DNA of 64,000 nt from JACMLC01 sp963720235. Lineage in GTDB: Bacteria; Acidobacteriota; Blastocatellia; Pyrinomonadales; Pyrinomonadaceae. The DNA lies in assembly GCA_963720235.1 (NCBI GenBank), contig OY970389.1:4960001-5024000 (forward strand). Direction: 5' to 3'. The first letter of the stretch is position 1. Each line of letters opens with the position of its first letter. Positions 8,293 to 15,798 of this stretch are shown in pieces. The notes below the pieces were generated by a model. It was not told where the DNA came from. It did not search any database and saw nothing but the letters and a program-made list of their open reading frames with translations. Made by a program: the position numbers and the translations under genes.

Positions 8293-8353
8293 CAACGGCT
8301 TATGCGTAGCTCAAACCTCAACCTCAAAGTCGAGTAAATGAGCATCGCCGTTG
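8293..8353 (+). promoter_or_regulatory. Stem region in the leader of the HTH operon
   Basis: CAACGGC (8293-8299) pairs with GCCGTTG (8347-8353), and inside it GCTCA (8309-8313) pairs with TGAGC (8339-8343). It could be an RNA regulatory element for the HTH genes or attenuation control. No known family is recognised. Confidence 0.3.
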
Positions 8354-8396
8354 AGAAGCAAAGGATTCTCACGGCGAATGAATTGAGCAGGCATAT

Positions 8397-8433
8397 TCTA
8401 TGGGAATATACCCATAGACGCAAGTGTCTTGCG
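8397..8433. promoter_or_regulatory. Two adjacent palindromes, candidate HTH operator
   Basis: TCTATGGG-N6-CCCATAGA (8397-8418) is a perfect 8+8 palindrome directly followed by CGCAAG-TGT-CTTGCG (8419-8433). Both sit just upstream of the ribosome binding site (AGGAGG, 8446-8451) of the first HTH gene. Placement and symmetry fit autoregulation by a dimeric Cro/C-type protein. Confidence 0.5.
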
Positions 8434-8459
8434 CCATCTCTGTTAGGAGGCAACTTCTA

Positions 8460-8789
8460 ATGGGAAGGGGAGCGCGCGAGAAGCCGGAGCGTTTGGCAGA
8501 AAAGCTGCTTGCCATTCGGAATATGCTTGGCTTGTCACAGACTGAAATGCTTAAGCGTCTGGGGGCTGAAGAGAAAATGGCGTATTACAGGATTTCAGAG
8601 TTTGAATCAGGGAGAGGAGAGCCGTCTTTAATAGTTCTCTTAGCCTATGCTCAAGTTGCTGGCCTCTGTGTTGACGTGCTGATTGATGATGAAATGAACT
8701 TGCCCACCAAGTTGCCAAGCAAGCCGAAACATGAAGGAATGAAACACCATCAAAAATCTATGTTTCGTCGAGCGCGCAAGCGGCTATAA
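8460..8789 (+). CDS. HTH (XRE/Cro-type) transcriptional regulator 1
   Basis: A 109-residue DNA-binding protein. The XRE helix-turn-helix spans about residues 10-75, with RLAEKLLAIRNMLGLSQTEM as the first helices and the typical EPSLIVLLAYAQVAG tail. A basic C-terminal extension (HHQKSMFRRARKRL) follows. The start at 8460 is set by AGGAGG nine bases upstream; an in-frame ATG at 8424 lies inside the palindrome. It is clearly paralogous to the next gene. The order HTH-HTH next to an endonuclease and methyltransferase suggests control of the restriction system (C-protein role), which is inference. Confidence 0.8.
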   Translation: MGRGAREKPERLAEKLLAIRNMLGLSQTEMLKRLGAEEKMAYYRISEFESGRGEPSLIVLLAYAQVAGLCVDVLIDDEMNLPTKLPSKPKHEGMKHHQKSMFRRARKRL

Positions 8790-8803
8790 GGAGGCCGCTC
8801 CTG

Positions 8804-9130
8804 ATGGGCTATTCACGTCCGAGACCGGCACGCCTTGCCGAAAAGCTGCTACAGATTCGGAATGCTCTCGGTCTATCTCAAACTGAATTGTGGAGAAAGC
8901 TGGGAGTCGAAGACGAGATTTCATTTAAGAGAATCTCAAAGTACGAACTTGACCAGAACGAGCCACCATTAACAATTCTCCTGCAATATGCGCGGCTGGC
9001 AAATGTGGCTTTGGAAGTATTGGCAGATGATGAGTTGGATTTACCGCAGCGATTGCCAAGCCCGACAAAACATGAAGGAATCAAACGTCATCAAAAGTCT
9101 GTGTCTCGTCGCGGGCGTAAGCGGCTATAA
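8804..9130 (+). CDS. HTH (XRE/Cro-type) transcriptional regulator 2
   Basis: A 108-residue paralogue of the preceding gene, sharing RLAEKLL.IRN.LGLSQTE, the LPxxLPSxxKHEGxKxHQKS tail and the final RKRL. The 14-base gap contains AAGGAGG (8788-8794), so both are translated from one transcript. The XRE domain again occupies residues 10-75. The recognition helix differs (WRKLGVEDEISFKRISKYE against LKRLGAEEKMAYYRISEFE), so the two proteins may read different sites or form heterodimers. Confidence 0.8.
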   Translation: MGYSRPRPARLAEKLLQIRNALGLSQTELWRKLGVEDEISFKRISKYELDQNEPPLTILLQYARLANVALEVLADDELDLPQRLPSPTKHEGIKRHQKSVSRRGRKRL

Positions 9131-9221
9131 GGAAAGGCTGCTAATTTGAAGTTGGTAGTTGCCTGATCTTATGGGTGAGGAAAAGTATATTTTAAACTGA
9201 AAGATATCAATTAATTTATTG

Positions 9222-9803
9222 TCACCCCTGTTTCTTAGTTTCCAACTTAAACTTTTGAAGTAACCAATCAAGCACGGCTTCCTGATCCTGAATCGTGGCT
9301 CGTCGAATTTGCGCAAGCAGGTGAATCCGGTCTGGTTTGGGCAGTGCTGTATTCTGCAAACCTTCATTGCAGTTCGTGCATACTACTCGCAGATTCTGCG
9401 GTGTATCATCTCCACCCTTCGACTTATCGATAATATGTCCCATTGTCAGGCGTATAGTTCGATTTCCGCCTAATGGGTCAGGATCGCCCGCCGCGACTCC
9501 GCACATTTGACAGGTATATCCGTTCCTCTCAAGCACCCAAGCGCGCGTTTCTTTGGATATACCGCGCGAGAAGGCCGGCACCCGCTCAATCGTCTCTAGG
9601 AGATATTGATTTGGTTTTAAATCCGCTCGGTCTTTGTAGGAAAGAATTTGATACCCGTCTTCGTTGCGTAATTCCCGAACTCTTCGCGCCCACTCAACAA
9701 CTCCTCCGCTCGCATTTTGGATATCCCTTGACTCAAGCACTGTGCCGATGTTGCTAAGGAAAAATTCAAGAATTAATTGCTTCGAGCCGGGCTTGCGTGC
9801 CAT
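9222..9803 (-). CDS. HNH endonuclease, probable type II restriction enzyme
   Basis: About 193 residues from the preferred start ATG 9803, which has AAGGAG ten bases upstream; the in-frame ATG at 9833 has none. The N-terminal part (IQNASGGVVEWARRVRELRNEDGYQIL) looks like a winged-helix DNA-binding unit. The HNH nuclease domain follows with zinc ligands CQMC and CTNC and the catalytic core MGHIIDKSKGGDDTPQNLRVVC. Its 5' end overlaps the 3' end of the upstream methyltransferase by 38 bases, so the two are co-translated as a restriction-modification pair. The recognition sequence cannot be deduced. Base composition is more AT-rich than the surrounding genes, which fits horizontal acquisition. Confidence 0.8.
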   Translation of the reverse strand: MARKPGSKQLILEFFLSNIGTVLESRDIQNASGGVVEWARRVRELRNEDGYQILSYKDRADLKPNQYLLETIERVPAFSRGISKETRAWVLERNGYTCQMCGVAAGDPDPLGGNRTIRLTMGHIIDKSKGGDDTPQNLRVVCTNCNEGLQNTALPKPDRIHLLAQIRRATIQDQEAVLDWLLQKFKLETKKQG

Positions 9804-10617
9804 CCTTTGTGCGCTCCTTACCCATTTGGGCATATGCCGGATTCAGTTCAATTAGAATTGCCTTGCGGCCCAATTCGATTGCTGCTAGTCCGGTCGTTCC
9901 AGAACCGCTGAACGGGTCTAGGATAGCATCTCCTACACGCGATCCTAACATAATACATCGGCGCGCCAATTCACGCGGGAATGCTGCCGGGTGTCCATTT
10001 CCGGTAGGGTCAGGCCCAAGTATCCAATAGTTGCGGAGGTTCGCGCCGCTAGTCTCTCTGAAGCCGTTTGGGTCGTAGAAGTAGGTTGGCGATTTCGCCA
10101 GCAGGAAAACTTCTTCCGTTGCATTTGTCGGCCTATTTTTTACACTCTCGGGCATGGCGGTTTTTTTAATCCACGTTACTTTTGATCTCAATATCCACCC
10201 ATCCTCTTGCAAGGCGAAGGCGACACGCCAAGGCAACCCCATCAAATCTCTGTCCTTGAGTCCCCAGCAATTAGGAACTTTACAGTTACGTTTTTGGATC
10301 AGTTTTCTAGTGTTACCGACTATTGCATTAGGGCCGCAATTACCCGTTCCGCCATTTCTCGCATAGCCGTCTCCGACATTAAGCCAGACCGTCCCATCCT
10401 TGCGCAGAACCCGACGGACTTCTCGAAATATAGCCACAAGATTTTCGATATAAGCTATAGGCGATGGCTCGACCCCAATCTGCGCTGGATGCTCGTAGTC
10501 ACGTAGACCCCAATAAGGCGGCGATGTCACACAGCATTGTATGGATTCAGCCGCTAATGTTGGTAAAACTGTTAAGCTATCTCCGGTCAGCATCTGCAAA
10601 TTATTCATATCGATCAT
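9766..10617 (-). CDS. DNA methyltransferase (N4-cytosine/N6-adenine, beta-type order)
   Basis: SAM-dependent modification enzyme of about 283 residues. The catalytic motif TSPPYWGLRDY comes first and the SAM-binding motif DPFSGSGTTG near the C terminus, which is the beta-class order. TSPPY favours N4-cytosine but N6-adenine is possible. The chosen start is ATG 10617 (MIDMNN). A GTG at 10722 opens the frame further, but those residues are not methyltransferase-like, and ATG 10608 is also possible. Overlap with the HNH gene shows a cassette: this enzyme protects host sites cut by the endonuclease. Confidence 0.88.
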   Translation of the reverse strand: MIDMNNLQMLTGDSLTVLPTLAAESIQCCVTSPPYWGLRDYEHPAQIGVEPSPIAYIENLVAIFREVRRVLRKDGTVWLNVGDGYARNGGTGNCGPNAIVGNTRKLIQKRNCKVPNCWGLKDRDLMGLPWRVAFALQEDGWILRSKVTWIKKTAMPESVKNRPTNATEEVFLLAKSPTYFYDPNGFRETSGANLRNYWILGPDPTGNGHPAAFPRELARRCIMLGSRVGDAILDPFSGSGTTGLAAIELGRKAILIELNPAYAQMGKERTKDGTQARLEAINS

Positions 10618-10755
10618 TATCTTGTCTGAAAGGTTTAATTGGCAAGCAATTAAGCTCTGAACTAGCTTTGCTTTGACAATCCTCCTGTAATATATACGAG
10701 AACTTTTGTTTCCACGCCACACCTAGCAACTCATTCAATCGGACTCGCCGCCAGC

Positions 10756-10770
10756 AATCTTATTAAGATT
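10756..10770. promoter_or_regulatory. Palindrome AATCTT-N3-AAGATT upstream of the methyltransferase
   Basis: A perfect 6+6 inverted repeat in the 270-base non-coding interval between the methyltransferase start and tRNA-Ser. It is the size of a dimer binding site and could be an operator for an HTH protein. Its sequence is unlike the palindrome at 8397. The rest of the interval shows no gene. Confidence 0.35.
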
Positions 10771-10837
10771 CAATATTATGTGTGGAGGTTCACCGGTTAA
10801 TTCAGGCGTTTAGGACACTCCCTGCCCTTGCTGCTGC

Positions 10838-10865
10838 TTGACAATCTGACATCGCAGATTAGAAT
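10838..10865 (+). promoter_or_regulatory. Sigma70-type promoter for tRNA-Ser
   Basis: A perfect -35 hexamer TTGACA (10838-10843), a 16-base spacer and TAGAAT (10860-10865) lie 21 bases before the mature tRNA 5' end. Confidence 0.7.
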
Positions 10866-10886
10866 ACTCCACAGCTTGATGGTTGC

Positions 10887-10977
10887 GGAGATGTGGCCGA
10901 GTGGCTGAAGGCGGCGGTTTGCTAAACCGTTATGGGTCAAAAGCCCATCGTAGGTTCGAATCCTATCATCTCCGCCA
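10887..10977 (+). tRNA. tRNA-Ser (anticodon GCT)
   Basis: Class II tRNA of 91 nucleotides with encoded CCA. The acceptor strands GGAGATG and CATCTCC pair perfectly. The D-arm begins TGGCCGAGTGG, the anticodon loop is TTGCTAA (GCT, reading AGC/AGT serine codons), a long variable arm follows (TATGGGTCAAAAGCCCATC) and then the T-arm with GGTTCGAATCC. It sits at the edge of the restriction-modification island, a usual integration position, though no attachment-site duplication of its 3' end is visible. Confidence 0.96.
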
Positions 10978-10986
10978 GATGATTCG

Positions 10987-11057
10987 AGTAGTCAGTAGCC
11001 TGTAGTCAGTAGTCAGTAGAAAACATGCTGACTATTGATTAAAGACTACTGACTACT
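10987..11057. repeat. Inverted word hairpin (GTAGTCAGTAGTCAG type)
   Basis: Tandem AGTCAGT words at 10987-11018 face an imperfect complement ending CTACTGACTAC at 11028-11057, between tRNA-Ser and gltX. Confidence 0.75.
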
Positions 11058-11070
11058 TTTTATTTTTTTT

Positions 11071-12591
11071 ATGACAATTCGCGTTCGCTTTGCACCGTCA
11101 CCGACGGGTTATTTGCACATTGGCTCTGCGCGCACAGCCCTTTTTAACTGGCTCTATGCGCGTCACTCCGGCGGCAAGTTTTTGCTGCGCATCGAAGACA
11201 CAGACCTGCAACGCTCGACGGAAGCTTCGACGCGCTCGATTATTGAGGGGCTCGAATGGCTCGGCCTCGATTATGATGAGGAGATAGTCTTTCAATCCGA
11301 CAACGCGGACAAGCATCGCGCGGCGGCTCTCAAGCTTTTGAATGAAGGCACAGCCTATCGTGATTTCACGCCGAAGGAGACGCGCTCTGACGCGACTGTC
11401 AAGGAAGGCATAGCCGAGCGCGCACGCGCGCACGCGGCAGAGGGCGTTGACCATCGCAGCAATCCATACCGCGACCTGTCTTTGGAAGAATCGAATAAGC
11501 GGGCCGAAGCCGGCGAGCCATTCGCTGTGCGTTTGAAAGTCGCGCGCGAAGGCCGCACGCATTTCACAGATGCCGTCTATGGCGAACAGGAACGCGCCTT
11601 TTCAGAGATAGAAGACCTCGTGCTGCTGCGTTCGGACGGCCATCCGCTCTATAACTTGTCCGTCGTGCTCGACGATATAGAGATGGGCATCACGGACGTG
11701 ATACGCGGGCAGGATCACTTAACGAACACGCACAAACAGATTCTGATTTACGAAGCCCTGGGCGAAGAGCCGCCGCGCTTTGCACACCTGCCTTTGATAC
11801 TCGCGCCCAACAAGGGCAAGCTCTCCAAGCGCAAGCACGGCGAAGTTGTCTCTTTGACGACCTATCGTGATAAAGGTTTTGTGCCGGCGGCTTTCCGCAA
11901 CTTCCTGGCCCTCTTAGGTTGGTCTGCCGAAGGCGAGCAGGAGATTATGACGCTTGCAGAGTTGACGGAAAAATTCTCACTCGCAGGCATACATCGCTCC
12001 AACGCTATCTTCAATTTCAGCGAATCGGACGCGCGCCACTGGACTGATGACAAAGCCATCTGGATGAATGCGGAGTACATACGCACGATGCCTCTGGAGA
12101 AACTCTTGCCGATGGTCAAAGCGGAATTGCGCGCGAGCAAGCTCTGGCGCGAAGAGTATGAAGAGGACGAACGCGAATGGCTTGAGCGAACGATTAATTT
12201 AATACGCCAACGCTTCTTTACGCTCAAAGATTTTTCCGCGCAGGGCCGCGCGTATTTCTCGGACGACTTTGATTTTGATGAAGCGGCTGTCAAAAAGAAT
12301 CTTTTGAAAGAGCCGCGCTTGAGAGAGTTGCTGCCCGCTCTGGCCCACAAGCTGGAAGAGGTCGAGCCGTTTACGGCTGAAGGAGTCGAAGCAGCTTTGC
12401 GTGCTTACGCGGATGAAGCGGGCGTGAAAGCAGGGCTCTTTATCAACGGCTCGCGCACGATGCTCACGGGGCAAGCTGTCGGCCCGTCCATGTTCGAGGT
12501 CTTTGAAATCATCGGGCGCGAACGCTCTGTCCAAAGATTACAGAGCGGCGCGCCGTGGTTCGATTACATGGAACAACTCGGAGATGTCTAA
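11071..12591 (+). CDS. gltX: Glutamyl-tRNA synthetase
   Basis: A 506-residue class I aminoacyl-tRNA synthetase that charges tRNA-Glu (and possibly tRNA-Gln, to be amidated by GatCAB). The HIGH-type motif appears as HIGSART at residue 16 in the context FAPSPTGYLHIG, and the KMSKS-type motif as KLSKRKHG near residue 250. The C-terminal helical anticodon-binding part is complete. The start ATG follows a T-rich tract with no clear Shine-Dalgarno sequence. It stands alone downstream of tRNA-Ser. Confidence 0.95.
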   Translation: MTIRVRFAPSPTGYLHIGSARTALFNWLYARHSGGKFLLRIEDTDLQRSTEASTRSIIEGLEWLGLDYDEEIVFQSDNADKHRAAALKLLNEGTAYRDFTPKETRSDATVKEGIAERARAHAAEGVDHRSNPYRDLSLEESNKRAEAGEPFAVRLKVAREGRTHFTDAVYGEQERAFSEIEDLVLLRSDGHPLYNLSVVLDDIEMGITDVIRGQDHLTNTHKQILIYEALGEEPPRFAHLPLILAPNKGKLSKRKHGEVVSLTTYRDKGFVPAAFRNFLALLGWSAEGEQEIMTLAELTEKFSLAGIHRSNAIFNFSESDARHWTDDKAIWMNAEYIRTMPLEKLLPMVKAELRASKLWREEYEEDEREWLERTINLIRQRFFTLKDFSAQGRAYFSDDFDFDEAAVKKNLLKEPRLRELLPALAHKLEEVEPFTAEGVEAALRAYADEAGVKAGLFINGSRTMLTGQAVGPSMFEVFEIIGRERSVQRLQSGAPWFDYMEQLGDV

Positions 12592-12602
12592 AAGGATTCA
12601 AG

Positions 12603-12722
12603 AGAGAAAACCATTCAACCCTTTGCGCTCTTGAGTCTTTCTTTGCGCCACCAGCGTGAACTGTTCGTTGAGGTTTCGCGCTGGTGGCGCAAAGAAAAGA
12701 AAGACATAAGCTCGCAAAGAAG
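12603..12722. repeat. Inverted word hairpin (TTTGCGC/ACCAGCGTGAAC type)
   Basis: CTTTCTTTGCGCCACCAGCG faces CGCTGGTGGCGCAAAGAAAAG with AACTGTTCGTT in the loop. Related words, including the grouping of a GCGTGAAC-like core with CTTTGCG, recur at 21258-21378. Confidence 0.75.
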
Positions 12723-12739
12723 AGATTGAGGATGAATTT

Positions 12740-13399
12740 ATGTTTTATAGAATAGCTTTTATTATCATGCTCGGCTTCGCGCTCGTCTCCGTGTCGCAGG
12801 CGCAGACGACCAATACTCCTTCGCCCGCGACGCGCAAGCGAACCGTCACCAATAATCCAGACCCACAGAAGGGCGGGACGACTCCGCAGGATGAAGCCGC
12901 AAAGCAGACTCCGAAATCCGCGCGCCCGTCCGACAACAAGACCAGAACAAAAAACGCTGCGTCGCAAAATGTGCTGGAGGTCTTTGAAGCTCTGCTCGAC
13001 GGCATACGCGCGGCAGATGTCAAACTCGTGACGGGCATCTACTGGAACTCGCCGCAACTAGTCCTCTTCAACAACAACGGCACAGTCACAAAAGGCTGGG
13101 AGCAGATGCGCAAGAACCGCGAAAGCTCTTACCCGGAGATGAAAGACGTTGTGCTCGAAGTTAGAGATGTGCGCGTGCAGATGATGGGACAGGACGGCGC
13201 GCTCGTGACTTGCCTGTGGACGCAGTCGCAAACCTTTCGCGGCGTCTCAGAGACAGCTTCGGGCCGCATGACGCTCGTCTTTCGACGCCTCGGCGGAGCA
13301 TGGAAGGCCATACACCTGCACACTTCGCCTGATGCGCCAGACCCTTCGCGCGTGCTTCCGTCAGAGAATACAACGACGCCGACGAAGACCACGCCCTAA
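12740..13399 (+). CDS. Exported DUF4440/SnoaL-like (NTF2-fold) protein
   Basis: A 219-residue protein with a signal peptide (residues 1-21, ending SQAQ), then a Pro/Thr/Lys-rich tether (about 22-75) and an NTF2-like cone-fold domain (about 80-200). The domain has the pattern of these proteins: VLEVFEALLDGIRAADV, then VTKGWEQMRKN, and SGRMTLVFRRLGGAWKAIHLHTSPD at the end. Such domains bind small ligands or act as accessory proteins; no catalytic residues can be named. The protein encoded at 19184-19663 has the same domain. GAGG eight bases before the ATG supports the start. Confidence 0.75.
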   Translation: MFYRIAFIIMLGFALVSVSQAQTTNTPSPATRKRTVTNNPDPQKGGTTPQDEAAKQTPKSARPSDNKTRTKNAASQNVLEVFEALLDGIRAADVKLVTGIYWNSPQLVLFNNNGTVTKGWEQMRKNRESSYPEMKDVVLEVRDVRVQMMGQDGALVTCLWTQSQTFRGVSETASGRMTLVFRRLGGAWKAIHLHTSPDAPDPSRVLPSENTTTPTKTTP

Positions 13400-13456
13400 A
13401 TAAAATCAGCCCCCCTTTTAATAACCGCAGGCAATAAGACAGAAAGGCACAACCAC

Positions 13457-13984
13457 ATGGATTGGATGAAGCAGCTAAGCGGAATTTTGGAGCAGTATAA
13501 CGGCGCGCAGCCTAACCAAGCTCCGCAGACAGTGGATGATGATTTCGACCAACTCGCGCAGAACGCGCCAAACTCTGCGATAGCAGATGGTTTGTCCGCA
13601 GCCTTTCGCTCAGACCAGACTCCAGCCTTCGGGCAGATGGTCTCGCAGATGTTCGGCAACGCCGACGGGCAACAGCGCGCAGGCATTCTCAACACGCTCA
13701 TTCAAGCCTTAGGCCCGACAATCATCTCGCAAATCCTGACGCGCGGCGGCGGGCTTTCAGGCTTGACAGGACTTCTCGGCGGCGGGCAAACGGAAGTGAC
13801 GCCGGAACAGGCCGCGCAGATTCCGCCCGAAGCAGTAGAGCAACTGGCTGCCAAAGCCGAACAGGAAGACCCTTCAATCATAGACCGCGTGAGCGGCTTT
13901 TATGCAGAGCACCCGACGCTCGTCAAATCTCTAGGCGCGGCGGCCCTGACCATCGCCCTCGCCAAAATTGCCCAGCGACAGTAA
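13457..13984 (+). CDS. Small hydrophilic protein, DUF937/YidB-like features
   Basis: A 175-residue cytoplasmic protein. Residues 1-90 are Gln/Ala/Asn-rich and helical, a Gly-rich turn follows (RGGGLSGLTGLLGGGQ, about 95-110), then VTPEQAAQIPPEAVEQLAAKAE and a weakly hydrophobic C-terminal helix (LVKSLGAAALTIALAKIA). The 'VTPEQAAQIPPE' block is typical of DUF937/YidB-like proteins of unknown function, so I infer membership weakly. A Shine-Dalgarno-like AGAAAGG lies about 10 bases before ATG 13457. Confidence 0.6.
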   Translation: MDWMKQLSGILEQYNGAQPNQAPQTVDDDFDQLAQNAPNSAIADGLSAAFRSDQTPAFGQMVSQMFGNADGQQRAGILNTLIQALGPTIISQILTRGGGLSGLTGLLGGGQTEVTPEQAAQIPPEAVEQLAAKAEQEDPSIIDRVSGFYAEHPTLVKSLGAAALTIALAKIAQRQ

Positions 13985-13999
13985 GAATAACTATGAAAC

Positions 14000-14102
14000 T
14001 AAGCCACAGAGGCAGAGAGACACAGAGATAAGAGCAGACATTTTATAAAGCATTTCTCTCATCTGCTTTCCTGTCTCTGTGTCTCTGTGCCTCTGTGGCT
14101 AA
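14000..14102. repeat. Inverted word hairpin (CACAGAG type) overlapping a gene end
   Basis: CTAAGCCACAGAGGCAGAGA... at 14000-14030 faces TGTCTCTGTGTCTCTGTGCC... at 14072-14102. The right arm forms the last codons and stop of the M20 hydrolase. Confidence 0.85.
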
Positions 14103-15426
14103 CGCTTTTTGCTTCTGCTTGCCGGTCAAGATAATCGAGCAGCACGTTTGACATCACTTTGACGCCAACCACCATGCTCTCTTCGTCAGCATCAAACTCA
14201 GCCGTGTGAACTCCGGCAGTGATGCCTTTGGCGCGATTGCCGACGCCCAGGAAATAATAGAAGCCCGGAATAACTTTTTGGTAGTACGCGAAATCCTCCG
14301 CAATCATCTGCGGCTTGATGTTGATGACGTTCGAGTCACTCAGGATGCGGCGCAATGTCGGCAAAGTTTCTTCCACCAGTTTCGGCTCATTGAATGTCAC
14401 AGCCGCGTTCTCTTCAAACTGCAAATCAAATGTCGCGCCGTAAGCGGAAGTGATGCCAGCCAGCGTCTCCTTCATCAACCCTTGCGCACGCGCGCGTACC
14501 TCTTCGCTCAGAGTTCGCATAGTCCCTTCCAACTTCACTTCATCCGCGATGATGTTAAAGCGATTGCCGCCCTGTATCATGCCGACGCTGATGACGATTG
14601 GCTCAAGCATGTCTATCCTGCGGCTGCGTATGGTTTGCAAAGCGATGACGCTTTCGGCTGCGACGACGACTGCATCAATTCCTCCGTGCGGCTGCGCGCC
14701 GTGCGAACGCTTACCGCGAATCGTGATGCGAAACCTATCCGAAGAAGCCATCGCAGGGCCACTGTTATAAGCTACCTGCCCGACCTCTATTTCGGGCCGC
14801 ACATGCAGGCCGAAGATTGCGCGCGGGCGCGGATTCTCAAGCGCGCCCTCTTTAATCATCAGGCTGGCCCCGCCCTCTTCGCCTGCGGGCGGGCCTTCCT
14901 CTGCGGGTTGAAAGATAAATTTTATCGTGCCTGAAATCTCCGAGCGCATCTTGCTCAAAACTTCCGCGACGCCAAGCTCGACTGTCGTGTGCACATCATG
15001 CCCGCACGCATGCTTGACGCCGGGCGTCTGCGATTTGTATGGCACATCAATCGTTTCCTGAATCGGAAGAGCATCCATGTCCGCGCGCACTGCGACGACC
15101 GGGCCGGGCTTTGCGCCCTTGAGCAGAGCCGTCACGCCGTACCTGGCGACTCCCGTTTTGATGTCTTCAAGTCCAAGAGCTTTCAAACGCTCTGCGACGA
15201 TGCGAGATGTTCTCTCTTCACGGTTCGACAACTCCGGGTGCATATGAAAATCTCTGCGCTGCTCAATCATCTGCGCGCGCAGGGCCACAGCCGCCTCTGC
15301 AATCCGACGCTCCCGCGCAGTCGTGTCTGACTTGACGGCGTGCGCTTTCAGATTCTGCTTTTGTCCTGTGACAAGCATTGCTGAGAAAAGCGTGAGCATG
15401 AGAATAATTGTCAGCTTTGTTTTCAT
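14059..15426 (-). CDS. M20 family amidohydrolase (hippurate/IAA-amino acid hydrolase type), exported
   Basis: A metal-dependent hydrolase of N-acyl amino acids or small peptides, 455 residues. A signal peptide at 1-21 (LTIILMLTLFSAMLVTG) indicates export. Metal-binding signatures are CGHDVHTT (about 137-144) and PAEEGPPAGEEGGA (about 175), with the Cys-Gly-His order typical of the hippurate hydrolase branch. The domain ends near YLDRQAEAK. The final 16 residues (SVSHRGTETQRQESR) are encoded by the CACAGAG word repeat, so the natural stop has probably been replaced. It is followed upstream by word hairpins and a separate small transcript. Confidence 0.88.
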   Translation of the reverse strand: MKTKLTIILMLTLFSAMLVTGQKQNLKAHAVKSDTTARERRIAEAAVALRAQMIEQRRDFHMHPELSNREERTSRIVAERLKALGLEDIKTGVARYGVTALLKGAKPGPVVAVRADMDALPIQETIDVPYKSQTPGVKHACGHDVHTTVELGVAEVLSKMRSEISGTIKFIFQPAEEGPPAGEEGGASLMIKEGALENPRPRAIFGLHVRPEIEVGQVAYNSGPAMASSDRFRITIRGKRSHGAQPHGGIDAVVVAAESVIALQTIRSRRIDMLEPIVISVGMIQGGNRFNIIADEVKLEGTMRTLSEEVRARAQGLMKETLAGITSAYGATFDLQFEENAAVTFNEPKLVEETLPTLRRILSDSNVINIKPQMIAEDFAYYQKVIPGFYYFLGVGNRAKGITAGVHTAEFDADEESMVVGVKVMSNVLLDYLDRQAEAKSVSHRGTETQRQESR

Positions 15427-15500
15427 CTATCTTCTCCGAAGAAATATTTTGATGCGAAGAGTTTTACCATAGAGAACATATGGGAACACAGAGCAAAAAG

Positions 15501-15559
15501 TTTCCCGCAAAGGCGCAAAGGAAAGGCAACTTGTCTTTCCTTTGCGCCTTTGCGGGAAA
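15501..15559. repeat. Inverted word hairpin, 25-bp perfect arms (AAGGCGCAAAGG type)
   Basis: 15501-15525 and 15535-15559 are exact reverse complements with a 9-base loop. The words CCGCAAAGGCGCAAAG are shared with hairpins at 47543-47616 and 57947-58055. Confidence 0.9.
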
Positions 15560-15579
15560 TTCTTGTTCTCGAAATGGAA

Positions 15580-15614
15580 AAGACCCGCCGGAGTCGAAAC
15601 TCGCAGCGGGTCTT
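15580..15614 (-). terminator. Terminator of the small transcript
   Basis: On the minus strand AAGACCCGC, a 17-base loop, GCGGGTCTT and then TTCC. Both 9-base arms are perfect. It ends the unit that starts near 15792. Confidence 0.75.
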
Positions 15615-15725
15615 AACGGTGAACTGATGGGACTGGCCGTCCAACCGCTCACATGATAACGATGTGGGGGTGCCGCCTCGACAGGTGTCTTTTGAAGACT
15701 TGTCCGATGCACCAATCGAGGCTTA

Positions 15726-15761
15726 TCAGGCCTCAGCCACCTCACTGTGATAAGAACTCAT
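15726..15761 (-). CDS. 11-residue peptide (leader peptide or small protein)
   Basis: ATG at 15761 is preceded by GGAGGTGATC with nine bases between. The product is MSSYHSEVAEA, ended by tandem TGA and TAA. No protein family can be inferred at this length. Ser, Glu and Ala dominate and no run of one amino acid points to classical attenuation. The ORF end lies inside the switching helix, so ribosome position could decide which hairpin forms. Confidence 0.5.
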   Translation of the reverse strand: MSSYHSEVAEA

Positions 15762-15798
15762 ACTTTGTTTGATCACCTCCTTTCCAGTGTTGGAAAGA

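Larger units (their letters stand above)
15580..15792 (-). ncRNA. Small transcript with 11-codon ORF and alternative hairpins
   Basis: A self-contained unit: a consensus promoter, a Shine-Dalgarno AAAGGAGGTGATC complementary over 13 bases to the usual 16S rRNA 3' end, a short ORF, several stem-loops and a terminator. GCCTC near 15718-15722 can pair either with GAGGC upstream (15730-15734), placing the TGA-TAA stops in the loop, or, as GCCTCGA, with TCGAGGC downstream (15675-15681), which encloses the hairpin GTCTT-CAA-AAGAC. Further stems are CACAT/ATGTG and GGAC/GTCC. The exclusive pairing choice suggests a translation-dependent switch. No known RNA family is recognised. Confidence 0.6.

Noticed and set aside
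8066..8341. Short plus-strand ORFs upstream of the HTH genes
   Set aside because: They cross a strong terminator and stem-loops, and lack ribosome sites.
10887..10977. Genomic island attachment site at tRNA-Ser
   Set aside because: No integrase and no direct repeat of the tRNA 3' end found in the window.
14206..14934. 242-residue plus-strand ORF antisense to the M20 hydrolase
   Set aside because: Shadow frame, composition not protein-like.
15771..15783. Remnant of a 16S rRNA 3' end (GATCACCTCC)
   Set aside because: No rRNA sequence flanks it. On the minus strand it is a ribosome binding site at the right distance from an ATG.
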